This document shows positions 32,906 through 41,620 of a stretch of 64,000 nt of DNA, piece after piece (positions within the stretch are counted from its first letter, which is position 1; each line of letters begins with the position of its first letter). The stretch is from assembly GCF_013602415.1 (NCBI RefSeq), contig NZ_WPAG02000002.1:4901480-4965479 (forward strand). The letters are read 5' to 3'. The notes below the pieces were generated by a model. The model worked only from the letters and a program-made list of their open reading frames with translations, made no database searches and was not told the DNA's origin. Both the position numbers and the translations under genes were made by a program. Source of the DNA: Rhodococcus sp. B50 (GTDB lineage: Bacteria; Actinomycetota; Actinomycetes; Mycobacteriales; Mycobacteriaceae).

Positions 32906-33986
32906 TTCAGAATTGTTGCTGGCCGTCGACTTCGCCGGCACCGGCATCCACCCCTCGTCCTGGCGGCGCGACGATTCACGCGCCGAAGAACTGTTCACCG
33001 CCCGGTACTGGACCGACCTCGTCGGTGCCGCTGATCGTGCCGGCGTCGACTTCGCGTTCTTGCCCGACACCTTCGGCGTCGTCTCGGACTCGACCACCGT
33101 GCGCGGCCGCCTCGAAGCCGTCGGCCTCGCGGCACGCCTGACCACCGCCACCGCACGTATCGGCCTGATCCCCACGGCCACCGTCACGCACACCGAACCG
33201 TTCCACGTGGCCAAGGCGATCCAGACGATCGACCACACCACCCTCGGTCGCGCCGGTTGGGAGGTCGCGGTGACACCCGGCGTCGTGAAGTCGTTCGGCC
33301 GCAAGGACGAGCAGGGCACCGCGTCGCTGTGGGCCGAGGCGCACGAGGCTGCCGAAGTCGCGGCACGACTATGGGACAGCTGGGAGGACGACGCCGAGAT
33401 CCGTGACGTCGCCACCGGCCGCTTCCTCGACCGCGACAAGGTCCACTACATCGACTTCGTCGGCGAGTACTTCTCGGTCAAGGGATCGTCGATCGTGCCG
33501 CGGTCTCCGCAGGGGCAACCGCTGGTCGCGGTGACGGCGACCGGTGACGAATCCCTCGGATTCGCGTCGCAGCGTGCGGATCTCGTGCGGATCCGCGCCA
33601 CCGACCTCTCAACCGCGTCCGAACTGGCCACCCGCATCCGCGCCGCCGCCGGCGACCGGCGCGTCTTCGTCCTGCTCGACGTCGACGTATTGCTCGGCGA
33701 CGATGCCGCAGCGGATCTGGCCCAGCTCGAGGAATGGGCGGGCGAAACCTACCGATCCGACACACTCGTCCACGCCGGCACGTCCGCGAGCCTGATCGAA
33801 CTCCTCGGAGAGGCAGGGGGTGTGGACGGTGTGACCCTGCGGCCGCTCGCCCTGCCGTCCACTCTCCGCCGGCTCGTCGAGAACGTCCTGCCCGTTGTCC
33901 GTCCCGAGGTCGCGCCCGTCACCGGAACGCTCCGGGACCGGCTCGGTCTGCCCCGCCCCGCCAATCGCTTCGCTGCTGCTCACTGA
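32895..33986 (+). CDS. LLM flavin monooxygenase 2
   Basis: A 363-residue LLM-class protein. Segments: LLLAVDFAGTGIHPSSW, AADRAGVDFAFLPDTFGVV, ARLTTATARIGLIPTATVTH, EPFHVAKAIQTIDHTTLGRA and GWEVAVTPGVVKSFG. This opening is like NtaA/DszA relatives, but it is about 90 residues shorter than the next gene product and its C-terminal part is unusual (VFVLLDVDVLLGDDAAADLA). It overlaps the ATPase gene by 11 bases. It may be the partner or a diverged paralogue of LLM 3. Substrate unknown. Confidence 0.82.
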   Translation: MSDSSELLLAVDFAGTGIHPSSWRRDDSRAEELFTARYWTDLVGAADRAGVDFAFLPDTFGVVSDSTTVRGRLEAVGLAARLTTATARIGLIPTATVTHTEPFHVAKAIQTIDHTTLGRAGWEVAVTPGVVKSFGRKDEQGTASLWAEAHEAAEVAARLWDSWEDDAEIRDVATGRFLDRDKVHYIDFVGEYFSVKGSSIVPRSPQGQPLVAVTATGDESLGFASQRADLVRIRATDLSTASELATRIRAAAGDRRVFVLLDVDVLLGDDAAADLAQLEEWAGETYRSDTLVHAGTSASLIELLGEAGGVDGVTLRPLALPSTLRRLVENVLPVVRPEVAPVTGTLRDRLGLPRPANRFAAAH

Positions 33987-33999
33987 AGGAACGATCATC

Positions 34000-35370
34000 G
34001 TGTCTCGCAACACTGTTCGTAAGCAGATCCACCTCGCCGCACATTTCCCCGGTGTCAACAACACCACGGTGTGGGCCGACCCCGCGTCGAAGAGCCAGAT
34101 CGACTTCTCGTCGTTCCTGCACCTCGCCCGCACCGCCGAGCGCGGGAAGTTCGACTTCTTCTTCCTCGCCGAAGGACTTCGACTCCGCGAGCACCGTGGA
34201 CGTATCCACGACCTCGACGTCGTCGGCCGCCCCGACACCCTCACCGTGCTCGAGGCCCTCGCCGGGGCTACTACACATCTCGGCCTGGCCGGCACCATCA
34301 ACACGACCTTCAACGAACCCTACGAACTGGCCAAGCAGTTCGCGACCCTCGACCATCTCTCGGACGGTCGCGCCGCGTGGAACCTCGTCACCTCGTCGGA
34401 CGCCTTCACCGGTGAGAACTTCCGGCGCGGCGGTTTCCTCGAGCACTCACAGCGATACGTTCGCGCCGCCGAAGTGGTCGACGTGGTGCGCGAACTGTGG
34501 GACGGCTGGTCGGCCAGGGGCCCCGTGATCGACCGCGAAGCCGGTATCTTCGCTCCCGACGGCGACATCGCGTCGTTCGACATCCACACCACCCAGTTCG
34601 ACATCGCGGGTCGTTTCGAGGTGCCGCGCAGCCCCCAGGGGCATCCGGTCCTCCTGCAGGCCGGCGACTCCGACGAGGGCCGCGAGTTCGGGGCCGCCAA
34701 GGCCGACGCCATCTTCAGCCGCCACGGCACCCTCGAGGAGGGGCGAGCGTTCTACACCGATGTCAAGAACCGCCTCACGAAGTACGGACGTAGCTGGGAC
34801 GAGTTGAAGATCCTGCCCGCCGCGACCTTCGTTCTCGGCGATACCGAAGAAGAAGCCCACGAACGTGCTCGCCACATACGCCTGCAGCAGGTGGGGCCGC
34901 AGACGGCCATCGCCTTCCTCGAGCAGGTGTGGGGCAAGGACCTCTCGTCGTACGACCCGGACGGCCCGCTGCCGGACGTCGACCCCGAGGACAACGTCAC
35001 CATCACGCGCGGACGCGTGCGCCACGCCAAGGATCCGCTGGCCGTCGCCCGGCAGTGGAAGGAGAAGGCGCACGCCGAGAATCTCAGCATCCGCGAACTC
35101 GTCATCGAGGTCACCGCGCGCCAGCAGTTCATCGGAACGCCGCAGCAGGTCGCAGACGAGATCGACCTCTATGTCCAGACCGACGCGAGCGACGGCTTCA
35201 TCCTCGTCCCGCACCTCACACCCGGTGGCCTCGACGACTTCGTCGACACGGTCGTTCCGCTGCTGCAGGAACGCGGCAGCTTCCGTACCGAATACGACAG
35301 CACCATCCTGCGCGGCCACCTCGGCCTGCGCGACCCGCACGCCGTCACCGAAGGAGCCCGCGCGTCATGA
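34000..35370 (+). CDS. LLM flavin monooxygenase 3, NtaA/SnaA/DszA type
   Basis: A 456-residue monooxygenase of the NtaA/SnaA/SoxA(DszA) subfamily. It has IHLAAHFPGVNNTTVWADP, FDFFFLAEGLRLREHRGRI, the strongly conserved TINTTFNEPYELAKQFATLD, LSDGRAAWNLVTSSD, and GRFEVPRSPQGHPVLLQAGD. Members use FMNH2 and O2 to attack sulfones, S-modified cysteines or nitrilotriacetate. GTG 34000 follows AAGGA by about 9 nt. The stop overlaps the DUF1684 start (ATGA). Within an S-box-controlled transporter operon, C-S bond cleavage is the best guess. Confidence 0.9.
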   Translation: MSRNTVRKQIHLAAHFPGVNNTTVWADPASKSQIDFSSFLHLARTAERGKFDFFFLAEGLRLREHRGRIHDLDVVGRPDTLTVLEALAGATTHLGLAGTINTTFNEPYELAKQFATLDHLSDGRAAWNLVTSSDAFTGENFRRGGFLEHSQRYVRAAEVVDVVRELWDGWSARGPVIDREAGIFAPDGDIASFDIHTTQFDIAGRFEVPRSPQGHPVLLQAGDSDEGREFGAAKADAIFSRHGTLEEGRAFYTDVKNRLTKYGRSWDELKILPAATFVLGDTEEEAHERARHIRLQQVGPQTAIAFLEQVWGKDLSSYDPDGPLPDVDPEDNVTITRGRVRHAKDPLAVARQWKEKAHAENLSIRELVIEVTARQQFIGTPQQVADEIDLYVQTDASDGFILVPHLTPGGLDDFVDTVVPLLQERGSFRTEYDSTILRGHLGLRDPHAVTEGARAS

Positions 35371-36137
35371 CCGCAACCCTCGATCAGTTCGTCGACGATT
35401 GGCGGCAGTGGCACGCCGAGCGCAACGACGGCCTGCGACAACCGCTCGGCTGGCTGAGCCTGACCGCACTGCACTGGCTCGACGAGACCCCCACCGCCTT
35501 CGACGAAGCACCGGGTCGGTGGCATGTCGAGGGGGAGTCGGTGATCCACGACCTCGACGGTTCGGTCAGCACCTACGGTCCCGTCGAGGGCGCGCCCGGT
35601 GTCGAAGCCGAATTCGATCGCGGATTCGTCGAGATCATCCGACGCACGGGACGATTCGGCATCCGCATCCACGACCGTACGGCACCGGCCCTTGCGTCGT
35701 TCACGGGTGTTCCCGCCTACGAACCCGACCCGTCCTGGGTGCTGACCGGCCGGTTCGAGGCATTCGACGAACAGCAGGTCGTGACCACGGGCGCGGTCGT
35801 CGCCGGGCTCGAGCACCACCACCCGGCGGCGGGTGTGGTCCGGTTCGAGTACGGCGACGCCGAACACGAACTCGTCGCCTTCGGGGACGCCGGGGGCCCG
35901 CTGCGCGTGCTGTTCACCGACGCGACGAGCGGCGTGACCACCTATCCGACGGCGCGAATCCTGCAGGTCGGTACGCCGGACATCGACGGCACGGTCACAC
36001 TCGACTTCACGCGCGCCGCGAACCTGCCGGCTGCATTCACGGACGCCGCGACGTGCCCCGTCGCTCCGGTCGAGAACCGTCTGTCGTTCGCCGTCGAAGC
36101 CGGTGAACGCAATCCGCGTGTCCGGGAGTCGTTGTGA
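35367..36137 (+). CDS. DUF1684 protein
   Basis: A 256-residue protein of the DUF1684 family. It has LTALHWLDETPTAFD near the start, GRFGIRIHDRTAPALASFTG in the middle, the C-terminal DFTRAANLPAAFTDAATCP and APVENRLSFAVEAGERNP. The pattern of a Cys in ATCP followed by PENRL is the family signature. No activity is established as far as I know. It is clamped by overlaps between two LLM monooxygenases (ATGA on its left, GTGA on its right), which argues for a role on the same pathway, perhaps hydrolysis or repair of an oxidised intermediate. Confidence 0.82.
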   Translation: MTATLDQFVDDWRQWHAERNDGLRQPLGWLSLTALHWLDETPTAFDEAPGRWHVEGESVIHDLDGSVSTYGPVEGAPGVEAEFDRGFVEIIRRTGRFGIRIHDRTAPALASFTGVPAYEPDPSWVLTGRFEAFDEQQVVTTGAVVAGLEHHHPAAGVVRFEYGDAEHELVAFGDAGGPLRVLFTDATSGVTTYPTARILQVGTPDIDGTVTLDFTRAANLPAAFTDAATCPVAPVENRLSFAVEAGERNPRVRESL

Positions 36138-37276
36138 ACGCCGTGAATCCGGTTCCGCTGTCCGTGCTGGATCTTTCGCCGGTCAGCGAGGGGTCCTCGG
36201 TCCCGGAAGCGCTGCGCAACACCATCGACCTGGCTCGCCACGTCGAGGCGTGGGGGTACAAGAGGTACTGGGTCGCCGAGCACCATTTCGTAGCCGTCGC
36301 CTCGTCCGCACCTGACATCCTCATCGGTGCGATCGCCGCCGCGACCCGCACCATCCGAGTCGGTGCCGCCGCGGTCCAGCTCGGGCACAACACCGCGATC
36401 GGCGTCGTCGAATCCTTCGGTACCCTCGACGCCCTGTACCCGGGACGTATCGATCTCGGTCTCGGCAGGTCGGGGCAGCGGCGGGCGGAGGCGCTGGCCG
36501 GTGCGGCCGCTCCCGAACCCGCTCCGCGGGCGACGGAGATCCGCGACGGGCTGATCATCCCGCCGCCCTTCTCGCCGGTGAAGCTGCTGTCGTCGTCGCG
36601 GCTCGCCGCGAGCTTCGGCGTCCTGCAACACCCCGGCGCCGAGTCGCCCGACTTCTCACAACAGGTCGAGGACATCCTCGCCTTCCTGAACGGCACCTAC
36701 ACGACGCCGGACGGAATCGACCTGCACGCCGGGCCGGGGGAGGGCGCCGACCTCGAGCTGTGGGTGTTCGGATCGAGCGCCGGACCGTCGGCGGAACTCG
36801 CGGGTCGTCTGGGCCTGCCGTTCGGTGCGAACTACCACGTCAGCCCGGGAACGACGGTCGAAGCGGTCGAGGCGTACCGGGCGGCGTTCCGTCCGTCACC
36901 GATCCTGTCGGAGCCGTACGTCGTGGTCTCGGCCGATGCGGTGGTCGCCGGCGACGACGTCACCGCGCGCGAGCTGGCATCGACCTACGGACACTGGACG
37001 CACAGCATCCGCGCGGGTCGCGGTGCGATCCCGTACCCGAACCCGAAGACCACCCCGCCGCTGACCGACGAGGAGCGTGCCCTCGTCGACGACCGCATCG
37101 TCACTCAGTTCGTGGGGTCGCCGAGCACGGTGGCGGAGCGCCTCGACACCCTCCGCCGGGTGACGGACGCCGACGAACTCGTCGTCACCTCGGTCACCCA
37201 CGGCCATGAGGACCGCCTGCGTTCCTACGAACTCCTCGCCCGTGAGTGGGGTTTGGCGCGGGTCCGCGCCGCCTGA
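36134..37276 (+). CDS. LLM flavin monooxygenase 4 (YtmO-like)
   Basis: A 380-residue LLM protein of the short MsrA-distant 'alkanal-monooxygenase-like' group. It has VPLSVLDLSPVSEGSSVPEA, EAWGYKRYWVAEHHF, ASSAPDILIGAIAAATRTIR, GAAAVQLGHNTAIGVVESFG, ALYPGRIDLGLGRS. This layout recalls B. subtilis YtmO, which sits in a cystine/S-compound operon. GTG 36134 overlaps DUF1684. It is the last gene of operon 2; 8 bp after the stop begins a 20-bp palindrome that may end transcription. Confidence 0.88.
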   Translation: MNAVNPVPLSVLDLSPVSEGSSVPEALRNTIDLARHVEAWGYKRYWVAEHHFVAVASSAPDILIGAIAAATRTIRVGAAAVQLGHNTAIGVVESFGTLDALYPGRIDLGLGRSGQRRAEALAGAAAPEPAPRATEIRDGLIIPPPFSPVKLLSSSRLAASFGVLQHPGAESPDFSQQVEDILAFLNGTYTTPDGIDLHAGPGEGADLELWVFGSSAGPSAELAGRLGLPFGANYHVSPGTTVEAVEAYRAAFRPSPILSEPYVVVSADAVVAGDDVTARELASTYGHWTHSIRAGRGAIPYPNPKTTPPLTDEERALVDDRIVTQFVGSPSTVAERLDTLRRVTDADELVVTSVTHGHEDRLRSYELLAREWGLARVRAA

Positions 37277-37284
37277 TCGTCCGG

Positions 37285-37340
37285 CGAGGGGGAGGTTGTG
37301 TGCGTTCGTCTGGCCGGAGACGCACACAACCTCCCTCTCG
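37285..37340. repeat. palindromic repeat copy A
   Basis: CGAGGGGGAGGTTGTGTGCG, a 16-nt loop, then CGCACACAACCTCCCTCTCG: a 20-bp stem with one G-U pair. It fills the gap between two convergent genes and ends 4 bp before the DUF559 stop. It can serve as terminator, but its second copy beyond the other end of the DUF559 gene suggests a repeat family. Confidence 0.85.
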
Positions 37341-37344
37341 GTCG

Positions 37345-38214
37345 TCAGGCAGGGGCTCCTGCGCGACGGAGAGCGCGCCGAACCCGCTCGACAAGGACGT
37401 CCGGTCGTCGATAGAGCAGGTCGGCGCCGACACGGATGACCGTCCAGCCCAACTCGGCCAGGATCGTGTAGCGATCGATGTCGCGGGTGCGTTGGTCGGC
37501 GTCGGCCCAGTGGTGGACGCCGTCGTACTCCACCAGCACCCGCCATTCCTTCCAGCCCATATCCGCTCGCGCCACGAAGGCGAGTCCGTCGAAGACCTCG
37601 ATCTGGGTCTCGGGTCGCGGTAGCCCGGATCGGGCCAGTAGGAGCCGCGTATGGGTTTCCGGTGGCGACTCGGCGCCACCGTCGACGAGCTCGAGAACGC
37701 GGGGCATCGATGCGAGTCCTCGGGCTCCCTTGTTACGAGCCGCGACGGCTTCGATCTCGGCGACCTTCAGACCGGTGGCATTGCACAGGGCGTCGAGGAC
37801 TTCGACCCGTCGGTCGTCGCGTCGGGCGAGGTCGAATCCTGTCCGTGCCGGTGTGGTGACCACAATCCCGTCGATCACGCACGAATCGAGGCCTGGCGCC
37901 TTCTGCACCACGATCCCGGGTACCGATCGGACGTGGTGGGATCGCGCGAGTTCGGCTGGGGCACAGGAGTCCAACCACCGCGTTCCGTGTACGGCTGCGG
38001 CGGACATCCCGACGAGCACGCCCCGCGAACCCGACCACAGCCACGCCGCTTTCGCGCGCAGGAGAGCGGTGGGACGTACGGCCGGGTCGATGTAGACGTC
38101 GCGGTGGAGGCGGACGAACCTGTGCCGCAACGCGTGTCTCGTCGTGAGTCCGGCAGCGACGGCCTGCGTGCCGACGAACGGCTGCTCGAAGTCGATCACG
38201 AGGTCAGGGTGCAT
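37345..38214 (-). CDS. DUF559 / AbiEi-like nuclease-fold protein
   Basis: A 289-residue protein. The N-terminal part resembles the AbiEi-type winged-helix/antitoxin-like region (TTRHALRHRFVRLHRDVYID, AAVHGTRWLDS). The C-terminal 90 residues are a DUF559, VSR-like PD-(D/E)XK fold: ADMGWKEWRVLVEYDGVHHW, then RYTILAELGWTVIRV, with the expected acidic E-Y-D and a following His. Such genes are numerous and solitary in actinobacteria; their role (nuclease, defence or mobile passenger) is not settled. Start ATG 38214. The gene is bracketed 4 bp and 67 bp away by two copies of the same palindrome. Confidence 0.78.
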   Translation of the reverse strand: MHPDLVIDFEQPFVGTQAVAAGLTTRHALRHRFVRLHRDVYIDPAVRPTALLRAKAAWLWSGSRGVLVGMSAAAVHGTRWLDSCAPAELARSHHVRSVPGIVVQKAPGLDSCVIDGIVVTTPARTGFDLARRDDRRVEVLDALCNATGLKVAEIEAVAARNKGARGLASMPRVLELVDGGAESPPETHTRLLLARSGLPRPETQIEVFDGLAFVARADMGWKEWRVLVEYDGVHHWADADQRTRDIDRYTILAELGWTVIRVGADLLYRRPDVLVERVRRALRRAGAPA

Positions 38215-38281
38215 TGCCTTGGGCAGGTGAACGCTCGCGATCGCCTGGTTATCCACAGGTCCGGACGCCGCGGAGGCCAAG

Positions 38282-38337
38282 CGAGGGGGAGGTTGTGCGC
38301 GCCGAACCCTCGAAAGTCGCACACAACCTCCCCTTCG
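38282..38337. repeat. palindromic repeat copy B
   Basis: CGAGGGGGAGGTTGTGCGCG, a 16-nt loop, then CGCACACAACCTCCCCTTCG. Arms match copy A at 19 (left) and 18 (right) of 20 positions, while the loops are unrelated. It lies between the DUF559 start and fgd, where a terminator would not be needed for either gene. Confidence 0.85.
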
Positions 38338-38397
38338 ATTGCATGGACGGTGGGCATACTCGGGGACATCGGAAAACGCGAACGGTCGGAGGAATCG

Positions 38398-39411
38398 GTG
38401 GCTCAGGGTCTGAAGTTGGGATACAAGGCGTCGGCGGAGCAGTTCGGTCCGCGTGAGTTGGTGGAGTTGGGTGTGTTGGCCGAGGCGCACGGGATGGATT
38501 CGGCGACGGTGTCGGATCATTTCCAGCCGTGGCGGCACAACGGGGGGCATGCGCCGTTCTCGTTGGCGTGGATGACCGCGGTCGGGGAACGCACCGAACG
38601 CTTGCAGCTGGGCACGAGCGTGCTGACCCCGACGTTCCGGTACAACCCGGCGGTGATCGCGCAGGCCTTCGCGACGATGGGGTGTCTGTATCCGGGGCGG
38701 ATCTTCCTCGGGGTCGGCACCGGTGAGGCGCTCAACGAGATCGCCACCGGATATTCCGGGCAGTGGCCGGAGTTCAAGGAGCGTTTCGCCCGGCTGCGGG
38801 AGTCGGTGCGGCTGATGCGTGAGCTCTGGCAGGGCGATCGGGTGGATTTCGAGGGGGAGTTCTATTCGACGAAGGGCGCGTCGATCTACGACGTGCCCGA
38901 GGAGGGTATCCCGGTCTATATCGCCGCGGGGGGTCCGGTGGTGGCCCGTTATGCCGGGCGGGCCGGGGACGGGTTCATCTGCACCTCGGGCAAGGGCATG
39001 GAGCTCTATACCGACAAGCTGCTGCCGGCGGTGGCGGAGGGGGCGGGCAAGGCCGACCGGGATGTCGCCGGGATCGACAAGATGATCGAGATCAAGATCT
39101 CGTACGACACCGATCCGGAGCTGGCGTTGGAGAACACGCGGTTCTGGGCGCCGTTGTCGCTGTCGGCGGAGCAGAAGCACAGCATCGACGATCCGGTGGA
39201 GATGGAGGCGGCGGCCGATGCGTTGCCGATCGAGCAGGTCGCCAAGCGGTGGATCGTGGCGTCGGATCCGGACGAGGCGGTCGAGCAGGTCGCGGCGTAT
39301 GTGGAGGCGGGGTTGAATCATCTGGTGTTCCATGCTCCGGGTCATGATCAGAAGCGGTTCCTGGAGTTGTTCGAACGGGACCTCGCTCCGCGCCTGCGCG
39401 CACTCGGTTGA
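38398..39411 (+). CDS. fgd: F420-dependent glucose-6-phosphate dehydrogenase
   Basis: A 337-residue LLM-fold enzyme that oxidises glucose-6-phosphate to 6-phosphogluconolactone while reducing F420, supplying F420H2 to the cell. Diagnostic stretches are LKLGYKASAEQFGPRELVE, DSATVSDHFQPWRHNGGHAP, LGTSVLTPTFRYNPAVIAQA, GVGTGEALNEIATGY and AEQKHSIDDPVEME. Length matches mycobacterial Fgd1 (336). GTG 38398 has GGAGG 5 nt upstream. Although it shares its fold with the four LLM enzymes to the left, it uses F420, not FMN, and is not part of that pathway. The following genes pta-ackA match Rv0407-Rv0409 order. Confidence 0.96.
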   Translation: MAQGLKLGYKASAEQFGPRELVELGVLAEAHGMDSATVSDHFQPWRHNGGHAPFSLAWMTAVGERTERLQLGTSVLTPTFRYNPAVIAQAFATMGCLYPGRIFLGVGTGEALNEIATGYSGQWPEFKERFARLRESVRLMRELWQGDRVDFEGEFYSTKGASIYDVPEEGIPVYIAAGGPVVARYAGRAGDGFICTSGKGMELYTDKLLPAVAEGAGKADRDVAGIDKMIEIKISYDTDPELALENTRFWAPLSLSAEQKHSIDDPVEMEAAADALPIEQVAKRWIVASDPDEAVEQVAAYVEAGLNHLVFHAPGHDQKRFLELFERDLAPRLRALG

Positions 39412-39415
39412 TATC

Positions 39416-39467
39416 CACGGAAGAAGGTGCCGCCTCTCCGCAGGGAGAAGCGGCACCTTCTTCCGTG
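39416..39467 (+). terminator. terminator after fgd
   Basis: CACGGAAGAAGGTGCCGC and its perfect 18-bp complement (39450-39467) around a 16-nt loop, 4 bp after the stop. Confidence 0.8.
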
Positions 39468-39522
39468 TCATCAGCTTTCGGGGCATGTGGGTGGGTACAG
39501 CGGACGGAGCAAAGTTTGCCGT

Positions 39523-39535
39523 TAGGGTGGGATCC
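39523..39535 (+). promoter_or_regulatory. -10 box, leaderless promoter of pta-ackA
   Basis: TAGGGT, 7 nt, ATG 39536. Confidence 0.6.
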
Positions 39536-41620
39536 ATGAGTGCTGCTGCAGAGTCCGTCTCGAGCATCTACATCGCAGCTCCGGAGGGGGACACGGGGAA
39601 ATCGACCGTCGCTCTGGGCGTGCTGCAGACGCTGTGTGCGTCCACCGCCCGCGTCGGCGTCTTCCGGCCCATCGCGCGCTCCGACAGCGACACCGACTAC
39701 ATCCTCGAACTGCTGCTCGAACACACCACCGTCGATCTCGGTTACGAGGACTGCATCGGCGTCACCTACGACGACGTCCACGACGACCCCGACGCAGCGC
39801 TCAGCGACATCGTCGGCAAGTACCACGCGGTGGCAGACCGCTGCGACGCCGTCGTCATCGTCGGCAGCGACTACACCGAGATCGCCAATCCCAGCGAACT
39901 GTCGTACAACGCCCGCATCGCGGCGAACCTCGACGCTCCTGTGCTGCTCGTCCTGCGTGGCGCCCGGCGCACGCCTGCCGAGGTGGCCCAGCTCGCCGGG
40001 GTCTGCGCGAACGAACTCGCGGCGCAGCACGCGCATCTCGGTGCGGTCGTGGTGAACCGCTGCGATCCCGACGCTCTCGACGACATCGCGAAGGCGCTCG
40101 GCGACCGCACCGAACCGGTGTGGACGCTCCCGGAGGTCCCGGCGCTGGTCGCGCCGACGATGGCGGAACTGCAGACCGCGATCGGTGGGGAACTCTACAG
40201 CGGCGACCCCGACCTGCTGCAGCGTGAAGCACTGCGCATCATGGTCGGTGGCATGACCGCCGAGCGGATCCTCGAGAGACTCACCGACGGCATCGTCGTG
40301 ATCGCACCCGCAGATCGCTCCGACGTCATCCTCGCACTCGTCAACGCCAATGCCGCCGAAGGATTTCCGACGCTGGCCGGCATCATCATGAACGGCGGTC
40401 TGCTGCCGCACCCGATGATCGCGCAGCTCGTCGCCGCTCTGAAGCCGTCGTTGCCGATCCTCACCACCGACCTCGGCACCTTCGACACCGCGTCGGCCGC
40501 CGACCGCACCCGCGGTCGCATGGCACTCGGTGCGCAACGCAAGATCGACACGGCGCTCGCGCTGATGGAACGGCACGTCGATTCCCACGCCCTGCTCGAC
40601 CGGCTGCGACTGCCGCGCCCGTCCGTGACCACCCCGCAGATGTTCGAGTACCAGCTCATCGACCGGGCGCGGGCCCAGCAGCGCCACATCGTGCTGCCCG
40701 AGGGCGAGGACGACCGCGTCCTCCGGGCGGCGGGGCGCGTGCTCCAGCGCGGCATCGCGAAGCTGACGATCCTCGGCGACGAGGCGGCCGTCCGCCAGCG
40801 GGCGTCGGAACTGGGGGTCGACCTGTCGGAGGCGCAGATCCTCGACCCACGCACCTCCGAGCATGCCGACCGCTTCGCGGAGGAATACGCGCGGCTGCGT
40901 GCCCACAAGGGCATGACCGTCGATCGCGCACGCGAGATCATGCGCGACATCTCGTATTTCGGCACGATGATGGTGCATCTGGGTCTGGCCGACGGCATGG
41001 TGTCGGGTGCGGCGCACACCACCGCCCACACCATCCGTCCCGCACTCGAGATCATCAAGACCGAGCCCGGCGTCTCGACGGTGTCGAGCATCTTCCTGAT
41101 GTGCCTCGCCGACCGCGTGCTCGCCTACGGCGACTGTGCCGTCGTACCCGACCCGACCGACGACCAGCTCGCCGACATCGCGATCTCGTCGGCCGCAACC
41201 GCGGCCCGGTTCGGGATCGATCCCCGGATCGCGATGTTGTCGTACTCCACCGGTGAATCGGGTTCGGGTGCCGACGTCGACAAGGTCCGCACCGCTACGA
41301 CATTCGTGCGGGAGCGGCGATCCGACCTGCTCGTCGAGGGGCCGATCCAGTACGACGCGGCGATCGAACCGACGGTCGCGAGCGCGAAACTCCCCGACTC
41401 CGACGTCGCCGGCCGCGCCACGGTGTTCATCTTCCCGGACCTGAACACCGGCAACAACACCTACAAGGCCGTGCAGCGCAGTGCCGGTGCCATCGCCGTC
41501 GGACCCGTCCTGCAGGGTCTGAACAAACCGGTCAACGATCTCTCTCGAGGCGCCCTGATCCAGGACATCGTCAACACCATCGCCATCACCGCGATCCAGG
41601 CGCAGGAGGAAGACGCGTGA
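39536..41620 (+). CDS. pta: phosphate acetyltransferase (long form)
   Basis: A 694-residue long-type Pta, which interconverts acetyl-CoA and acetyl phosphate. The N-terminal part is a dethiobiotin-synthetase-like P-loop domain (APEGDTGKST near residue 16), the middle is a DRTGG domain, and residues about 370-690 are the catalytic PTA domain: ARAQQRHIVLPEGEDDRVLR, GMVSGAAHTTAHTIRPALEI, MLSYSTGESGSGADVDKVR and VFIFPDLNTGNNTYKAVQRS. ATG 39536 is leaderless. The gene overlaps ackA (GTGA) for acetate overflow or acetate activation. Confidence 0.96.
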   Translation: MSAAAESVSSIYIAAPEGDTGKSTVALGVLQTLCASTARVGVFRPIARSDSDTDYILELLLEHTTVDLGYEDCIGVTYDDVHDDPDAALSDIVGKYHAVADRCDAVVIVGSDYTEIANPSELSYNARIAANLDAPVLLVLRGARRTPAEVAQLAGVCANELAAQHAHLGAVVVNRCDPDALDDIAKALGDRTEPVWTLPEVPALVAPTMAELQTAIGGELYSGDPDLLQREALRIMVGGMTAERILERLTDGIVVIAPADRSDVILALVNANAAEGFPTLAGIIMNGGLLPHPMIAQLVAALKPSLPILTTDLGTFDTASAADRTRGRMALGAQRKIDTALALMERHVDSHALLDRLRLPRPSVTTPQMFEYQLIDRARAQQRHIVLPEGEDDRVLRAAGRVLQRGIAKLTILGDEAAVRQRASELGVDLSEAQILDPRTSEHADRFAEEYARLRAHKGMTVDRAREIMRDISYFGTMMVHLGLADGMVSGAAHTTAHTIRPALEIIKTEPGVSTVSSIFLMCLADRVLAYGDCAVVPDPTDDQLADIAISSAATAARFGIDPRIAMLSYSTGESGSGADVDKVRTATTFVRERRSDLLVEGPIQYDAAIEPTVASAKLPDSDVAGRATVFIFPDLNTGNNTYKAVQRSAGAIAVGPVLQGLNKPVNDLSRGALIQDIVNTIAITAIQAQEEDA

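Noticed and set aside
37285..38337. The two palindromes as a CRISPR array
   Set aside because: Only two copies about 1 kb apart with a gene between them; no regular spacers and no cas genes.
38398..39411. Fifth LLM monooxygenase belonging to the sulfur-type operon
   Set aside because: The sequence matches F420-dependent glucose-6-phosphate dehydrogenase nearly end to end and the gene leads the fgd-pta-ackA order. It is separated from operon 2 by the DUF559 gene and two palindromes.
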